A DNA stretch of 64,000 nucleotides from DAIPJH01 sp036770365 (GCA_036770365.1 DAIPJH010000003.1:62001-126000); one strand, 5' to 3'. Positions 1 to 8,778 are shown, counted from the first letter of the stretch. Translations and numbers: made by a program. The notes: generated by a model from the letters alone, not told the origin.

Positions 1-799
1 CGCAGGTATAGGCGTCGCACTCGTTGTAGGGCCACTTGGCTGTTTTGTCGTATGGCGTAAAATGTCTTACTTTGGTGATTCGCTTGCCCATAGCGCGCTT
101 CTAGGTATTGCACTTGGTTTGGCATCAGGTATCGGCGCGACATGGGGAACACTCCTCATTTGCTTACTCTTTGCTGCGTTGCTCGTTTTTTTACAAAGCA
201 AAAAAATTCTCGCCACGGACACCCTACTCGGCATCCTTGCTCACGCCGCGCTTTCTATTGGGATTATCACCATGAGCTTACTAGGAAATCCACGTTTTGA
301 CCTCTATGCTTACCTTTTTGGCGACATCCTTACCGTCACAAAAGATGAACTTCTGTGGATATATAGTGGGGGCGCAGTAGTGCTTGCGATCTTAATTCGC
401 TACTGGTCGGAACTGGTATTGGTCACACTGCAGGAAGAAATCGCTCGTGCAGAGGGCATTAAACACACTACAGGACAATTTTTGTTAATTGTCATGATGA
501 CTATCGTCGTCGCCATCGCCATTCGTATTGTGGGTATCTTACTGATCACATCCATGTTGATTATTCCAGCCGCTACAGCCCGCCATATTGCACGCTCACC
601 CGAAGCAATGGCAGTCTACGCATCCCTACTTGGCGTCAGCAGCGTTATACTTGGTACATACCTATCTTTGCATTTTGACACGCCTTCTGGACCAACAATT
701 GTAGCGACAGCAGCACTGTGCTTTATGCTTATTCTACCACTTGCCACCCTTACACAGTACATGAACAAACGTTCAGCATCATCACCCTTGAAATCATAG
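1..799 (+). CDS. znuB: Metal (zinc/manganese) ABC transporter permease, ZnuB-like, 5' truncated
   Basis: This is the inner-membrane permease of an ABC importer for zinc or a related divalent metal. The frame is open from the first bases of the window: translation from position 2 reads into a G-P-L-G-C-F-V-V-W-R stretch before the first internal ATG at 62. The true start therefore lies upstream and the ATG at 62 is internal. The visible part has repeated hydrophobic segments and the family-typical S-Y-F-G-D-S-L-A-H-S-A-L-L-G stretch. About 265 residues are visible, close to the usual full length, so little is missing. The ATPase and binding protein are presumably upstream, outside the window. 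Zinc as substrate is inferred from the family only. Confidence 0.85.
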   Translation, partial: AGIGVALVVGPLGCFVVWRKMSYFGDSLAHSALLGIALGLASGIGATWGTLLICLLFAALLVFLQSKKILATDTLLGILAHAALSIGIITMSLLGNPRFDLYAYLFGDILTVTKDELLWIYSGGAVVLAILIRYWSELVLVTLQEEIARAEGIKHTTGQFLLIVMMTIVVAIAIRIVGILLITSMLIIPAATARHIARSPEAMAVYASLLGVSSVILGTYLSLHFDTPSGPTIVATAALCFMLILPLATLTQYMNKRSASSPLKS

Positions 800-836
800 G
801 GGCTTGCTTTATGATACGAAAGAATGGGAGACACAT

Positions 837-1520
837 ATGATTACCAAACACACACTCAGCAATTACGATCGCAAAATCCATGACTTGCATGAAAGCATCT
901 TAGAGATGGGCGAGCGCGTCAAGGAATCGCTATTGCTCACCAACAAAACCATCACGGTACGTAGTGAAGAGATCTATCAAGAGGTTCGTGCCAATGACAA
1001 AAATGTTAACGCATTGAACGATCGTATAGAACAACAGGTCACAGAAGCCCTTGCCTTAATGAATCCAATGGCGGTCGATTTACGCCTTATCACCTCGGCA
1101 CTCAAAGTTTCAATGGCTCTAGAACGTGCAGGTGATCTTGCAAAAAGCACGGCGCGCAAGCTTGCGCGTTTGGAAATGGATGTCCCTGCGGATGTATCAT
1201 CCATTCTAGAAAATCTCATTACCATCAATATCAATATGATGGATGCTGCCCTCGACGCAGTACGCACAAGCAATGCAGACAAAGCGACCGCTGTATGGAA
1301 AAGTGATGATGAGGCCGATGCTCAATGCCGCCTCGCCTTTGATTTACTACGTGACCGTATGATAAAAGATCCTCAGAACGCGCCACATCTGGTTGATATC
1401 ATGTTTGCCGCTAAAAACCTTGAACGTATTGCAGACTATGCAACTAACTTGGCAAAAACTGTCCATTACGTCATCACGGGCGAGAAACCCAAAAAATCGC
1501 TCTTGCTTGCAAATGATTAA
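837..1520 (+). CDS. phoU: Phosphate-transport/Pho regulon regulator PhoU
   Basis: PhoU is a cytoplasmic helical protein that links phosphate transport to PhoR/PhoB signalling. The 227-residue product has two PhoU-type three-helix repeats. The E-M-G-E-R-V and N-L-E-R-I-A-D-Y-A-T-N segments match the family's metal-cluster motifs, E-x-x-x-D-x and N-x-x-E-R-x-x-D. The frame is open from a TTG at 804, but the ATG at 837 is preceded by GGGAG at 826-830, which decides the start. It lies only 37 bases after the metal permease gene, and no pst genes are visible in the window. That placement is unusual, since phoU normally ends a pst operon. Identification is firm; the regulatory role here is inferred. 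Confidence 0.88.
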   Translation: MITKHTLSNYDRKIHDLHESILEMGERVKESLLLTNKTITVRSEEIYQEVRANDKNVNALNDRIEQQVTEALALMNPMAVDLRLITSALKVSMALERAGDLAKSTARKLARLEMDVPADVSSILENLITININMMDAALDAVRTSNADKATAVWKSDDEADAQCRLAFDLLRDRMIKDPQNAPHLVDIMFAAKNLERIADYATNLAKTVHYVITGEKPKKSLLLAND

Positions 1521-1562
1521 CACGGCATAAAAGCGCAACATCCACATGCGAAGAGTTTACCT

Positions 1563-3104
1563 ATGATCAAACTACCACGCCCTGTAATGTTGGTAATTAT
1601 GGACGGTTGGGGACATCGTGAAAACCCTGAGAATAATGCCATTTTCCATGCAAACACCCCCGTCTGGAATGATCTGTGGACGCATTACCCACGCGCCTTG
1701 ATCGATGCCTCTGAAGGTGAAGTGGGACTTCCCGCTGGACAAATGGGCAATTCTGAAGTTGGACACATGAATATTGGCGCGGGACGCATCATCATGCAAG
1801 ACCTTCCGCGCATTGATACCGCCCTTACGGATGGCTCACTCGCAAATAATCCTAAAATCCAACAGATGATTGTAACGCTCAAAGCCTCTGGCGGCACAGC
1901 CCATCTGATGGGACTACTCTCAGATGGTGGTGTACACGCTCACAACATACATCTCCTAGGTATTGCCAAAATATTCTCTAATGCAGGCATTTCAGTTGCG
2001 CTACATGCTTTTCTTGATGGGCGAGATACCCCACCGAAAAGCGCAGCCAATTTTATACAAGCATGGCAAAACGCCACGGCATCGTACAAGAACATCAAAT
2101 TTACTTCCATGTGTGGACGCTATTTTGCAATGGACAGAGATAAACGCTGGGATCGTGTTGAACGTGCGTTCAATATGATTGCTCTCGGCAAAGGTATCAC
2201 GGATGACGATGCTCTTGATGCGCTGCAAAAACAGTATATTCATGGCAAAACGGATGAGTTCATCGAACCTGTGATTTTTGGTAATTATACAGGCATGAAG
2301 CCAGAAGATGCGCTTATCATGTGCAACTTCCGCGCAGACCGCGCCCGTGAGATACTTCACGCCTTTGTGGATACTGAATTTACACATTTTGAACGCTCGT
2401 TCAAACCACAATTATTTGGGGGCATCATAGGGATGACCGAATATTCTTCAGCACTAAACCCTTTCGTCCCTGCATTATTCCCTCAAGAAACCATCAAAAA
2501 TACACTTGGAGAAGTCCTTGCGCAACGTCACATGCGTCAACTGCGCATTGCTGAAACTGAAAAATATGCACATGTCACCTTCTTCTTTAACGGTGGCGTT
2601 GAAACGCCCTATGCAGGAGAAGATCGTGTTTTAATACCTTCACCCAATGTCGCAACCTATGACTTACAACCAGAAATGTCTGCTCCAGAAGTCACGGATA
2701 AACTGGTTGAAGCGATTACGGCGAACACCTACGATCTCATCGTTGTCAATTATGCAAACACCGATATGGTAGGACATACAGGTGATATGAACGCCGCCAT
2801 TAAAGCCGTAGAGGCGGTGGATCATGCTCTAGGTCGCCTCAAAGACGCCCTCGACAAAACTGGCGGTGTTATGATTATCACGGCGGATCATGGCAATGCA
2901 GAAATGATGTATGATCACGAAACGCTACAAGCACATACCGCACATACACTTGAAAAAGTTCCCGCAGTTCTCTATGGCAAAGATTATCGTGACAGCACCG
3001 TACAACTACGCAACGGTCGTCTCGCCGATCTTGCCCCCACCCTGCTCAAGCTGATGTCTGTACCTCAGCCTATAGAAATGACAGGGAAATCGTTAATTGT
3101 ATGA
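1563..3104 (+). CDS. gpmI: 2,3-bisphosphoglycerate-independent phosphoglycerate mutase
   Basis: GpmI is the manganese-dependent mutase that interconverts 3- and 2-phosphoglycerate in glycolysis and gluconeogenesis. The 513-residue length is normal. The N-terminal M-D-G-W-G motif carries metal-ligand Asp14, the catalytic serine is Ser64 in G-N-S-E-V-G-H, and the C-terminal T-A-D-H-G-N-A-E-M metal motif is intact. The phosphatase and transferase domains are both complete. Its stop overlaps the next gene by four bases (ATGA), so translation is probably coupled. The order gpmI-envC-ctpA is common in alphaproteobacteria; the rlmH gene that often precedes it is absent here. Confidence 0.96.
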   Translation: MIKLPRPVMLVIMDGWGHRENPENNAIFHANTPVWNDLWTHYPRALIDASEGEVGLPAGQMGNSEVGHMNIGAGRIIMQDLPRIDTALTDGSLANNPKIQQMIVTLKASGGTAHLMGLLSDGGVHAHNIHLLGIAKIFSNAGISVALHAFLDGRDTPPKSAANFIQAWQNATASYKNIKFTSMCGRYFAMDRDKRWDRVERAFNMIALGKGITDDDALDALQKQYIHGKTDEFIEPVIFGNYTGMKPEDALIMCNFRADRAREILHAFVDTEFTHFERSFKPQLFGGIIGMTEYSSALNPFVPALFPQETIKNTLGEVLAQRHMRQLRIAETEKYAHVTFFFNGGVETPYAGEDRVLIPSPNVATYDLQPEMSAPEVTDKLVEAITANTYDLIVVNYANTDMVGHTGDMNAAIKAVEAVDHALGRLKDALDKTGGVMIITADHGNAEMMYDHETLQAHTAHTLEKVPAVLYGKDYRDSTVQLRNGRLADLAPTLLKLMSVPQPIEMTGKSLIV

Positions 3105-4432
3105 TAAGCACAATAGACCGCGCCCTCTCTCACCGTATTATGGTTTTTGCCATAAGCGTCTACGCACTCTTTTTCCCATCTAACTCCGTTTTTGCACAAT
3201 CTATTCCCACTTCCAACATCGAAAAACTCAGCCTTGATGACCACAAAGAAACCTTGAAGAAAACCAAAGATGACCTCTCCCATTCACAATCCAAACAAAA
3301 AGATCTCGCACAAAATTTAGATAAAACCCAAAAAGAATTAGAAAACATTACTGCCGAGACCCAAAAGATTGCCAGCCGAATCCAAGAAGGTGAAGCCAAA
3401 CTTACTGAACTGGAAGAACAACTTTCAATGCTTGCGGTTCAAAAAACCGAAAAAGAAATCGCACTACGCAAACGCGGCAAAGAACTCTCTGGCATGGTCG
3501 GCGCAATGATTCGTCTAGGACGTGCGCCAGAAGAAGCTGTACTCGTCATGCCTCAAGGTATCGCAGGCAAGATCCAAGCAAGCCGCGCACTCGGCATGAT
3601 GTCAGAATCAATGCGTGAACAAATGGAGGCCATGAGCCGACAAGTCGCTGAACTACAAGCACTTGAACAACAGATTCTTACCAATCAAACTAATACAAAG
3701 AACCAACAAGCCTCGCTACTTAAACGCCGCGAAAAACTTGACTTGGCAATCAAACAACGCCAAGCATTGCTACAAACCCTTCAGGGTGAAACCCTCAAAG
3801 AACAACAGAACATTGCCAATCTTTCAAAGAAATCAAAATCCCTTGAATTACTGATTAGCAAACTGGAAGAAGAGCGCGAAAAGCTACGCCTTCGTCAGAT
3901 GGAAGAAACACAAAAAGCACAAAAAACCAAGAAAAAACTACCTCCACAAACAAAACAAGACACCACATCAACCACCCCCACTTCTCAAGCACATAACATC
4001 GTTCGCAACCATGAAAACGATGATGATACCAGCCTCAACCAAGGCAGCATGAAGCTCCCCGTTGCGGGTCGCATAACAGGACGCTATGGTCAAAAACGAG
4101 GCGTCAATGACACCCTCAAAGGCATCCAGATCATGACCCGCGACAATGCACAAGTCACTGCTCCTGCGGCAGGAGCAGTCTTATTCACAGGCCCGTTTAT
4201 GGAATATGGTAAAGTGGTCATCATTCGCCACAACAGTCGTCACCACACACTGCTTGCTGGATTAGGAGCAATACGGTGTGCTACAGGACAACAGGTTCAA
4301 GCAGGCGAGCCAATTGGGACAATGGGCAGCGACGAGAAAAACAAACAACTTTATGTCGAACTACGCAGCAATGGAACACCTGTCGATCCAATTCCATGGC
4401 TACAATCAGGGAGTACTATCGCAAAAAAATAA
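3101..4432 (+). CDS. envC: EnvC-like murein hydrolase activator (degenerate M23/LytM)
   Basis: Members of this group are periplasmic and activate cell-wall amidases during septum splitting. An N-terminal signal peptide ends near V-F-A at residues 30-32. A long charged coiled coil covers about residues 40-280, then a Gln/Lys/Thr-rich linker, then a LytM domain at about 320-435. The zinc ligands of active M23 peptidases are missing: the expected H-x-x-x-D is replaced by L-K-G-I-Q-I, and the H-x-H motif by Y-V-E-L-R. This matches EnvC, which activates amidases without being a peptidase. The start overlaps the gpmI stop. The amidase partner is not in the window. Confidence 0.85.
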   Translation: MISTIDRALSHRIMVFAISVYALFFPSNSVFAQSIPTSNIEKLSLDDHKETLKKTKDDLSHSQSKQKDLAQNLDKTQKELENITAETQKIASRIQEGEAKLTELEEQLSMLAVQKTEKEIALRKRGKELSGMVGAMIRLGRAPEEAVLVMPQGIAGKIQASRALGMMSESMREQMEAMSRQVAELQALEQQILTNQTNTKNQQASLLKRREKLDLAIKQRQALLQTLQGETLKEQQNIANLSKKSKSLELLISKLEEEREKLRLRQMEETQKAQKTKKKLPPQTKQDTTSTTPTSQAHNIVRNHENDDDTSLNQGSMKLPVAGRITGRYGQKRGVNDTLKGIQIMTRDNAQVTAPAAGAVLFTGPFMEYGKVVIIRHNSRHHTLLAGLGAIRCATGQQVQAGEPIGTMGSDEKNKQLYVELRSNGTPVDPIPWLQSGSTIAKK

Positions 4433-4514
4433 CACATACACATATAGCACTTTAACTTTACAATTTCCCCTTCTTAAGGGAATCATACAGTTTGTAGTAC
4501 TATAAATCATAGAG

Positions 4515-4569
4515 TTATAGTCGTTTAACTTCCTATGAAATGTGTAATTATTAAGTTAAACGACTATAA
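4515..4569. repeat. Perfect 17-bp inverted repeat upstream of ctpA
   Basis: Arms 4515-4531 and 4553-4569 are exact reverse complements, separated by 21 bases. The arm contains TAGTCGTTTAACTT. The element lies in the 212-base gap between the envC-like gene and ctpA, 75 bases before the ctpA start. No T-tract follows either arm, so it is a poor intrinsic terminator. A spaced operator or a small mobile-element remnant is possible. A related single arm occurs at 62882-62904. Upstream at about 4462-4480 there is also a small C-rich/G-rich hairpin without a T-tract. Confidence 0.75.
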
Positions 4570-4585
4570 AATAAAATTTCAATCA

Positions 4586-4616
4586 TTGACAGAATGATAC
4601 ACTTCATGATGATAAG
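4586..4616 (+). promoter_or_regulatory. Possible ctpA promoter
   Basis: A perfect TTGACA hexamer lies at 4586-4591. The best downstream -10 candidates are weak: ATGATA at 4609-4614 with 17-base spacing, or GATAAG at 4611-4616 with 19-base spacing. The ctpA start is about 30 bases further on, after a GGAAAG purine stretch. The -35 element is good and the -10 is poor, so this is a tentative call. Confidence 0.35.
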
Positions 4617-4644
4617 TGTACTTCACAGATAGGAAAGTATCGCT

Positions 4645-6048
4645 ATGTTAAAACGCTGGATGTTGCTCACCGTCACTGCACTCCCTCTTATTACCGCCTG
4701 TGCGAATGCTGTTCACGCTAAAGACACTGCGCCAGCACCCGCCGCGGCGACAACAAACAAAGAAAGTACTTACGAGTTACTGAATCTTTTTGGCGACGTA
4801 TTTGAACGCGTCAAACAAGATTATGTTGAAGAGGTTACCGACAAACAATTGGTTGAATCCGCAATCAATGGCATGCTCGCTGCACTTGACCCACATTCGG
4901 GCTATCTCGATGATAAAAGTTTCAAAGAAATGCAAGTCCAAACCAAAGGTGAATTTGGCGGACTTGGCATTGAAGTCACCATGGAAAATGGACTTGTTAA
5001 GGTGGTTTCTCCTATCGATGATACCCCCGCCTTCCGCGCAGGCGTGAAAGCAGGTGATTTTATTAGCCAAATTGATGGTGAACCCGTAATGGGACTGACC
5101 CTCTCTGATGCAGTGGAAAAGATGCGCGGCAAGGTTGGAACAAAGATTAAGGTGACCGTACTGCGTGAAGGGCTTTCTGAACCGCTTGATATTACGATGA
5201 CCCGCGACGTCATTCGCATTCAATCCATTCGTTCTCACGCGGAAGACGACGTTGGTTATGTCCGCATCACCTCGTTCTCTGAGCAAACCTTTGAAGGACT
5301 TGAAGCCGCAGTCGCAAAACTTAAAAAAGATATCCCGAACATGAAGGGTCTCGTACTTGATCTACGTAACAACCCTGGTGGTCTACTTGATCAGGCAATT
5401 GCCGTTTCCGATGCTTTCTTAGAAAAAGGTGAAATTGTTTCTACCCGTGATCGCAATCCTGCAAATACCAAACGCTTTAGTGCAACAGCAGGTGACCTCA
5501 TCAACGGACTACCTATTGTTATCCTCATTAATAATGGCTCTGCTTCTGCTTCTGAAATCGTCTCTGGCGCACTGCAAGATCAAAAACGTGCAATTATTTT
5601 AGGAACAAAATCCTTTGGTAAAGGTTCAGTACAGACCGTGATCCCTCTTAAAGACCACGGTGCGATCAAACTCACTACAGCGCGCTATTACACTCCATCA
5701 GGCCGCTCTATTCAAGCCAAAGGGATTGAACCAGATATCAAGGTAGAGGCAGCCAAACTCGTTGCTGCAAGTAATGGGCTAGACCGTTCCGAAGCAGATC
5801 TTCGTGGTCGCCTTGCAGGTGACGATGAAAAAACGCAAGCACAAAAACAAAAAGATGCTGAAGACAAAGCCGCAACCGAGGCAGAAAGAACCAAGGACAG
5901 CGACAAGGATAAAGATAAAGACAAATCCAAAGGTAAAGATGGCAAAGATGCCTCACGTGAGCCAACAGGAAAAGAAGATTTCCAATTGGCGCGCGCACTC
6001 GACCTTATCCGCGGTCTCTCCATCTACAGCAACCTTAAAGAAAAATAA
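4645..6048 (+). CDS. ctpA: S41 family C-terminal processing peptidase
   Basis: This is a periplasmic serine protease that trims or degrades envelope proteins, with a Ser/Lys dyad. The N-terminus carries a signal with a lipobox-like I-T-A-C ending at Cys19; an alternative signal-peptidase I site (V-H-A) follows at about residue 25. A PDZ domain covers about residues 100-180. In the S41 core, G-S-A-S-A-S-E holds the likely nucleophile Ser301, and F-G-K-G-S-V-Q holds Lys326 and Gln330, with spacing matching the family. A strongly charged Lys/Asp/Glu linker (about 390-445) precedes the end. It follows the EnvC-like gene, a conserved alphaproteobacterial neighbourhood. Lipidation is uncertain. Confidence 0.93.
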   Translation: MLKRWMLLTVTALPLITACANAVHAKDTAPAPAAATTNKESTYELLNLFGDVFERVKQDYVEEVTDKQLVESAINGMLAALDPHSGYLDDKSFKEMQVQTKGEFGGLGIEVTMENGLVKVVSPIDDTPAFRAGVKAGDFISQIDGEPVMGLTLSDAVEKMRGKVGTKIKVTVLREGLSEPLDITMTRDVIRIQSIRSHAEDDVGYVRITSFSEQTFEGLEAAVAKLKKDIPNMKGLVLDLRNNPGGLLDQAIAVSDAFLEKGEIVSTRDRNPANTKRFSATAGDLINGLPIVILINNGSASASEIVSGALQDQKRAIILGTKSFGKGSVQTVIPLKDHGAIKLTTARYYTPSGRSIQAKGIEPDIKVEAAKLVAASNGLDRSEADLRGRLAGDDEKTQAQKQKDAEDKAATEAERTKDSDKDKDKDKSKGKDGKDASREPTGKEDFQLARALDLIRGLSIYSNLKEK

Positions 6049-6059
6049 GGATTCACGTT

Positions 6060-7355
6060 ATGGCGCGTCCCTCATTGCTGAAATTATCTACCTTGCAATG
6101 GGGGATGGTCGCTGCATTTTTTATGAGCGTCGCGTTCCTTGTCTATGGCATACACCCTTTCTTTAGTTCTAAAGAAAGGGCAACTGCCCAAGCCATGAAC
6201 GAGGGAAGCTACACGCGACTGATTGTGGCGACAGGTGACATTGAGGGCAAACCAAAACCTCTCACTACGACACCCACAACAAACCCAGCTCCCAAAACAG
6301 CAGCCCCTCTACCAATATCTGTCGATGCCAAACCGACGACTGAAACAACACACACACCTGAAACACATTCAACATCTCCTGTTTCCACAACCACCTCGGA
6401 ACATGCCCCCACGCATACAGAAATTGTACCTCCAGCAGCGACTTCCCATCAAGCAACACCTATAGTCACCGCTACCACCGCACAGCCCGCCGCACCTGAT
6501 GCGACTCCTGTCATGAGCAATGAGAAACCGACAGATGTAAGCCCTGAGTCAGCACCCCCTGCCGCAGGACAACCGCTTGTTATTAAAACTAACCCAGCAA
6601 TTCTAGAGGTCTATAAAGACAAAAAAATACCTAGAAAATCAGAAGATGGTTCAACGCTTCCATGTGAGTATTATGCCCGCCCAGATAAAACACCCCGTGA
6701 CATGCCTGTCATTGCACTGCTCGTCACAGGGCTTGGCATCAACACCCCTCTTTCCAACGCGGCAGTCAATACCCTCCCCGCGGAGATAAGCCTCAGTTTC
6801 TCACCCTACAGTAATAGCCTACAAGACTGGATTGCCCGCAGTAACCATTACGGTCATGAGGCATGGCTGGATGTTCCAATGGAATTTGCGGACTACCCCG
6901 CCAGTGATCCAGGTCCTCTTGGACTACTCAAAAAAGCTACTGAAGCAGAAAATCTTGAGCGGTTAAAAACAACATTTGCCACCGCGACAGGCTATGTCGG
7001 ATTAGTCGCACCCAAAGATGAGATTTTCACAGGCTATACTATGATGGAAATGATGCACCATGAGATCGCAAACCGTGGACTTTTACTCTTACTGCGCTCA
7101 CGTGCCTACAAAGCACAAGCAGATGCTTCCAGTGTCCTCTATTCCAGCCGCGCACTCGTACGCGAAAAGTCCAGTGCAGAAGCATTACAATCACTCAAAG
7201 ATCTAGAAGCGATTGCCAAGGATTATGGCTTTGCCGTAGGTGTTATTGATGCATCTCCGAGCAATTTTGATACCGTCAACGCATGGGCAAAAGAACTTGC
7301 AGCGCGCCATATGACCCTTGTACCTCTTTCTGCCATTCCAAGCCGCCACCACTAA
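6060..7355 (+). CDS. Divergent polysaccharide deacetylase family protein (DUF610/YibQ-like)
   Basis: A single N-terminal membrane anchor (about residues 10-35) is followed by a long Thr/Pro/Ala-rich spacer (about 60-180) and a C-terminal divergent polysaccharide deacetylase domain (about 215-430). Family landmarks are G-H-E-A-W-L-D-V-P-M-E, D-P-G-P-L-G-L-L and G-Y-V-G-L. The opening metal-site motif, usually D-D-x-G or D-G-L-G, reads V-T-G-L-G here, so the first Asp is lost and catalysis is doubtful. AAGGA just upstream supports the start. It sits between ctpA and rppH, as in many alphaproteobacteria, suggesting an envelope role. The true substrate is unknown. Confidence 0.82.
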   Translation: MARPSLLKLSTLQWGMVAAFFMSVAFLVYGIHPFFSSKERATAQAMNEGSYTRLIVATGDIEGKPKPLTTTPTTNPAPKTAAPLPISVDAKPTTETTHTPETHSTSPVSTTTSEHAPTHTEIVPPAATSHQATPIVTATTAQPAAPDATPVMSNEKPTDVSPESAPPAAGQPLVIKTNPAILEVYKDKKIPRKSEDGSTLPCEYYARPDKTPRDMPVIALLVTGLGINTPLSNAAVNTLPAEISLSFSPYSNSLQDWIARSNHYGHEAWLDVPMEFADYPASDPGPLGLLKKATEAENLERLKTTFATATGYVGLVAPKDEIFTGYTMMEMMHHEIANRGLLLLLRSRAYKAQADASSVLYSSRALVREKSSAEALQSLKDLEAIAKDYGFAVGVIDASPSNFDTVNAWAKELAARHMTLVPLSAIPSRHH

Positions 7356-7370
7356 CCTAAAGATACCCCC

Positions 7371-7844
7371 ATGTACGCTCATCTCCCTTATCGCCCCTGC
7401 GTAGGCATCATGCTCTTAAACAACAACAATCTTGTTTTTGTTGCACGCCGCATTGACATGACTTCCGAAGCATGGCAAATGCCGCAAGGCGGCATCGACG
7501 AAGGAGAGGATACCCGCACCACGGCCATGCGCGAACTGATGGAGGAAATTGGCACGAATCACGCTAAAATCATCGCAGAATCATCTTCATGGCTACGCTA
7601 CGATTTACCCGACGAGATCATTCCAAACGTATTGGATGGTCGCTACCGTGGGCAGGAACAAAAATGGTTTTTAATGAAATTCTTAGGAACAGATACCGAT
7701 ATTAATATCAACACACCTAATCCTGAGTTTGCACAGTGGCGTTGGGCTCACCTCCATGAGCTACCAGAACTCATTGTTCCTTTCAAACGTAAACTCTATC
7801 AAGATATTCTAGCCGAGTTTCGCCCTCACATAGAAAAACTATAA
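7371..7844 (+). CDS. rppH: RNA pyrophosphohydrolase (Nudix)
   Basis: RppH removes pyrophosphate from the 5' triphosphate end of mRNA and so starts 5'-dependent decay. The 157-residue protein has a full Nudix box: Gly40, five residues, Glu46, seven residues, then R-E-L-M-E-E-I-G-T to residue 62. The opening Y-R-P-C-V-G-I-M-L is typical of RppH rather than of other Nudix enzymes. It begins 15 bases after the deacetylase-like gene and ends the gpmI-to-rppH run, ahead of a new promoter at 7865. Confidence 0.94.
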   Translation: MYAHLPYRPCVGIMLLNNNNLVFVARRIDMTSEAWQMPQGGIDEGEDTRTTAMRELMEEIGTNHAKIIAESSSWLRYDLPDEIIPNVLDGRYRGQEQKWFLMKFLGTDTDININTPNPEFAQWRWAHLHELPELIVPFKRKLYQDILAEFRPHIEKL

Positions 7845-7864
7845 CAAAAGCATAAAATAAAGCA

Positions 7865-7892
7865 TTGACATTGAAAAGCCACGAGTTATATT
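7865..7892 (+). promoter_or_regulatory. Sigma-70-type promoter for rplU-rpmA
   Basis: A perfect -35 TTGACA at 7865-7870 is followed after 16 bases by TATATT at 7887-7892, five of six matches to the -10 consensus. It lies 50 bases before the rplU start, in the gap after rppH. It is the best-matching promoter seen in the window. Confidence 0.7.
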
Positions 7893-7941
7893 ACCGCTCC
7901 TTTTTCGCGTCAGCTATAAGAAGATAGATAGAGATATAATT

Positions 7942-8445
7942 ATGTACGCAGTAGTAGAAACAGGTGGCAAGCAATATCGCGTTCAAAGCGGCGATGTCAT
8001 CAAAGTAGAAAAACTAGCAGGTGTTGCTGGCGACACCATTGCGCTTGGCAAAGTCCTAGCTGCATCAGATGGCACGACGATTAAAATCGGCGCACCCTTA
8101 GTAGATAAAGCTTCTGTAGAAGCTGAGATTCTTGAACAAGGTCGTGGTGATAAAGTCATCGTTTTCAAGAAAAAACGTCGCCAAAATTACCGTCGCAAAA
8201 ATGGTCATCGCCAAGACTTGACTGTGCTTCGCATTGCAAGCATCACCGTCGATGGCAAAAAGACCGTTGCTGAGAAGAAAGTAAAAGCTGTAGCGTCAGT
8301 TGCGGAATCCGCTCCTGCGACAGAAAAAGTGGCTAAAACGGCAAAGGCTGCAAAAGCTGAAGTAAGCGCAGATGCCACAGCAGAAAAGCCAGCAAAAGCA
8401 GCGAAACCAGCCGCAAAGAAAACCGCAGCAAAAAAAGCTGAGTAA
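7942..8445 (+). CDS. rplU: 50S ribosomal protein L21 with long C-terminal tail
   Basis: L21 binds 23S rRNA in the large ribosomal subunit. The N-terminal 100 residues are typical: M-Y-A-V-V-E-T-G-G-K-Q-Y-R-V, the K-K-R-R-Q-N-Y-R-R-K-N-G-H-R segment, and the final strand. After this comes about 65 residues rich in Ala, Lys, Val and Glu, ending in repeated A-K-P-A and A-K-K-A blocks. The tail makes the protein 167 residues, against about 103 in E. coli. Basic, low-complexity L21 extensions are known in alphaproteobacteria. It is cotranscribed with rpmA. Confidence 0.97.
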   Translation: MYAVVETGGKQYRVQSGDVIKVEKLAGVAGDTIALGKVLAASDGTTIKIGAPLVDKASVEAEILEQGRGDKVIVFKKKRRQNYRRKNGHRQDLTVLRIASITVDGKKTVAEKKVKAVASVAESAPATEKVAKTAKAAKAEVSADATAEKPAKAAKPAAKKTAAKKAE

Positions 8446-8467
8446 TTACGTTTAGAAGGAGGCCGTC

Positions 8468-8725
8468 ATGGCACATAAAAAAGCAGGTGGTAGTTCGCGT
8501 AACGGTCGTGATTCAGCGGGTCGTCGTTTAGGCGTGAAAAAATTCGGTGGCGAAAACGTACTTGCGGGTAACATTTTAGTGCGTCAACGTGGCACGGAAT
8601 TTTTTCCTGGTGATAACGTAGGCATTGGCAAAGACCACACCTTGTTTGCATTGATTGAAGGCAGCGTATCATTCCGCACCAAAGCGGGTGGTCGCCAGTA
8701 TGTTTCTGTTACTGCCGTTGCGTAA
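8468..8725 (+). CDS. rpmA: 50S ribosomal protein L27
   Basis: L27 lies near the peptidyl-transferase centre of the 50S subunit. The 85-residue protein opens M-A-H-K-K-A-G-G-S-S-R-N-G-R-D-S, the standard L27 N-terminus, with no cleavable extension. A near-perfect AGGAGG precedes the ATG. It follows rplU by 22 bases and is followed by a strong intrinsic terminator at 8751-8778, closing the two-gene ribosomal operon. Confidence 0.97.
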   Translation: MAHKKAGGSSRNGRDSAGRRLGVKKFGGENVLAGNILVRQRGTEFFPGDNVGIGKDHTLFALIEGSVSFRTKAGGRQYVSVTAVA

Positions 8726-8750
8726 ATCTAAGTATAGACTACTATAGGAA

Positions 8751-8778
8751 GGGGTGGCTGTATTGCCATCCCTTTTTT
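8751..8778 (+). terminator. Rho-independent terminator after rpmA
   Basis: The stem GGGGTGGC (8751-8758) pairs with GCCATCCC (8765-8772), with one G-U pair and a six-base loop. A run of six T follows at 8773-8778. It separates the rplU-rpmA unit from obgE. Confidence 0.92.

Noticed and set aside
2001..2411. Reverse-strand open frame within gpmI
   Set aside because: Shadow of a well-conserved gene; no recognised domain.
4515..4569. Inverted repeat as an intrinsic terminator
   Set aside because: The loop is 21 bases and no T-run follows either arm.
5804..6166. Forward Lys-rich open frame across the end of ctpA
   Set aside because: Out-of-frame reading of the charged ctpA tail; the true next gene starts at 6060.
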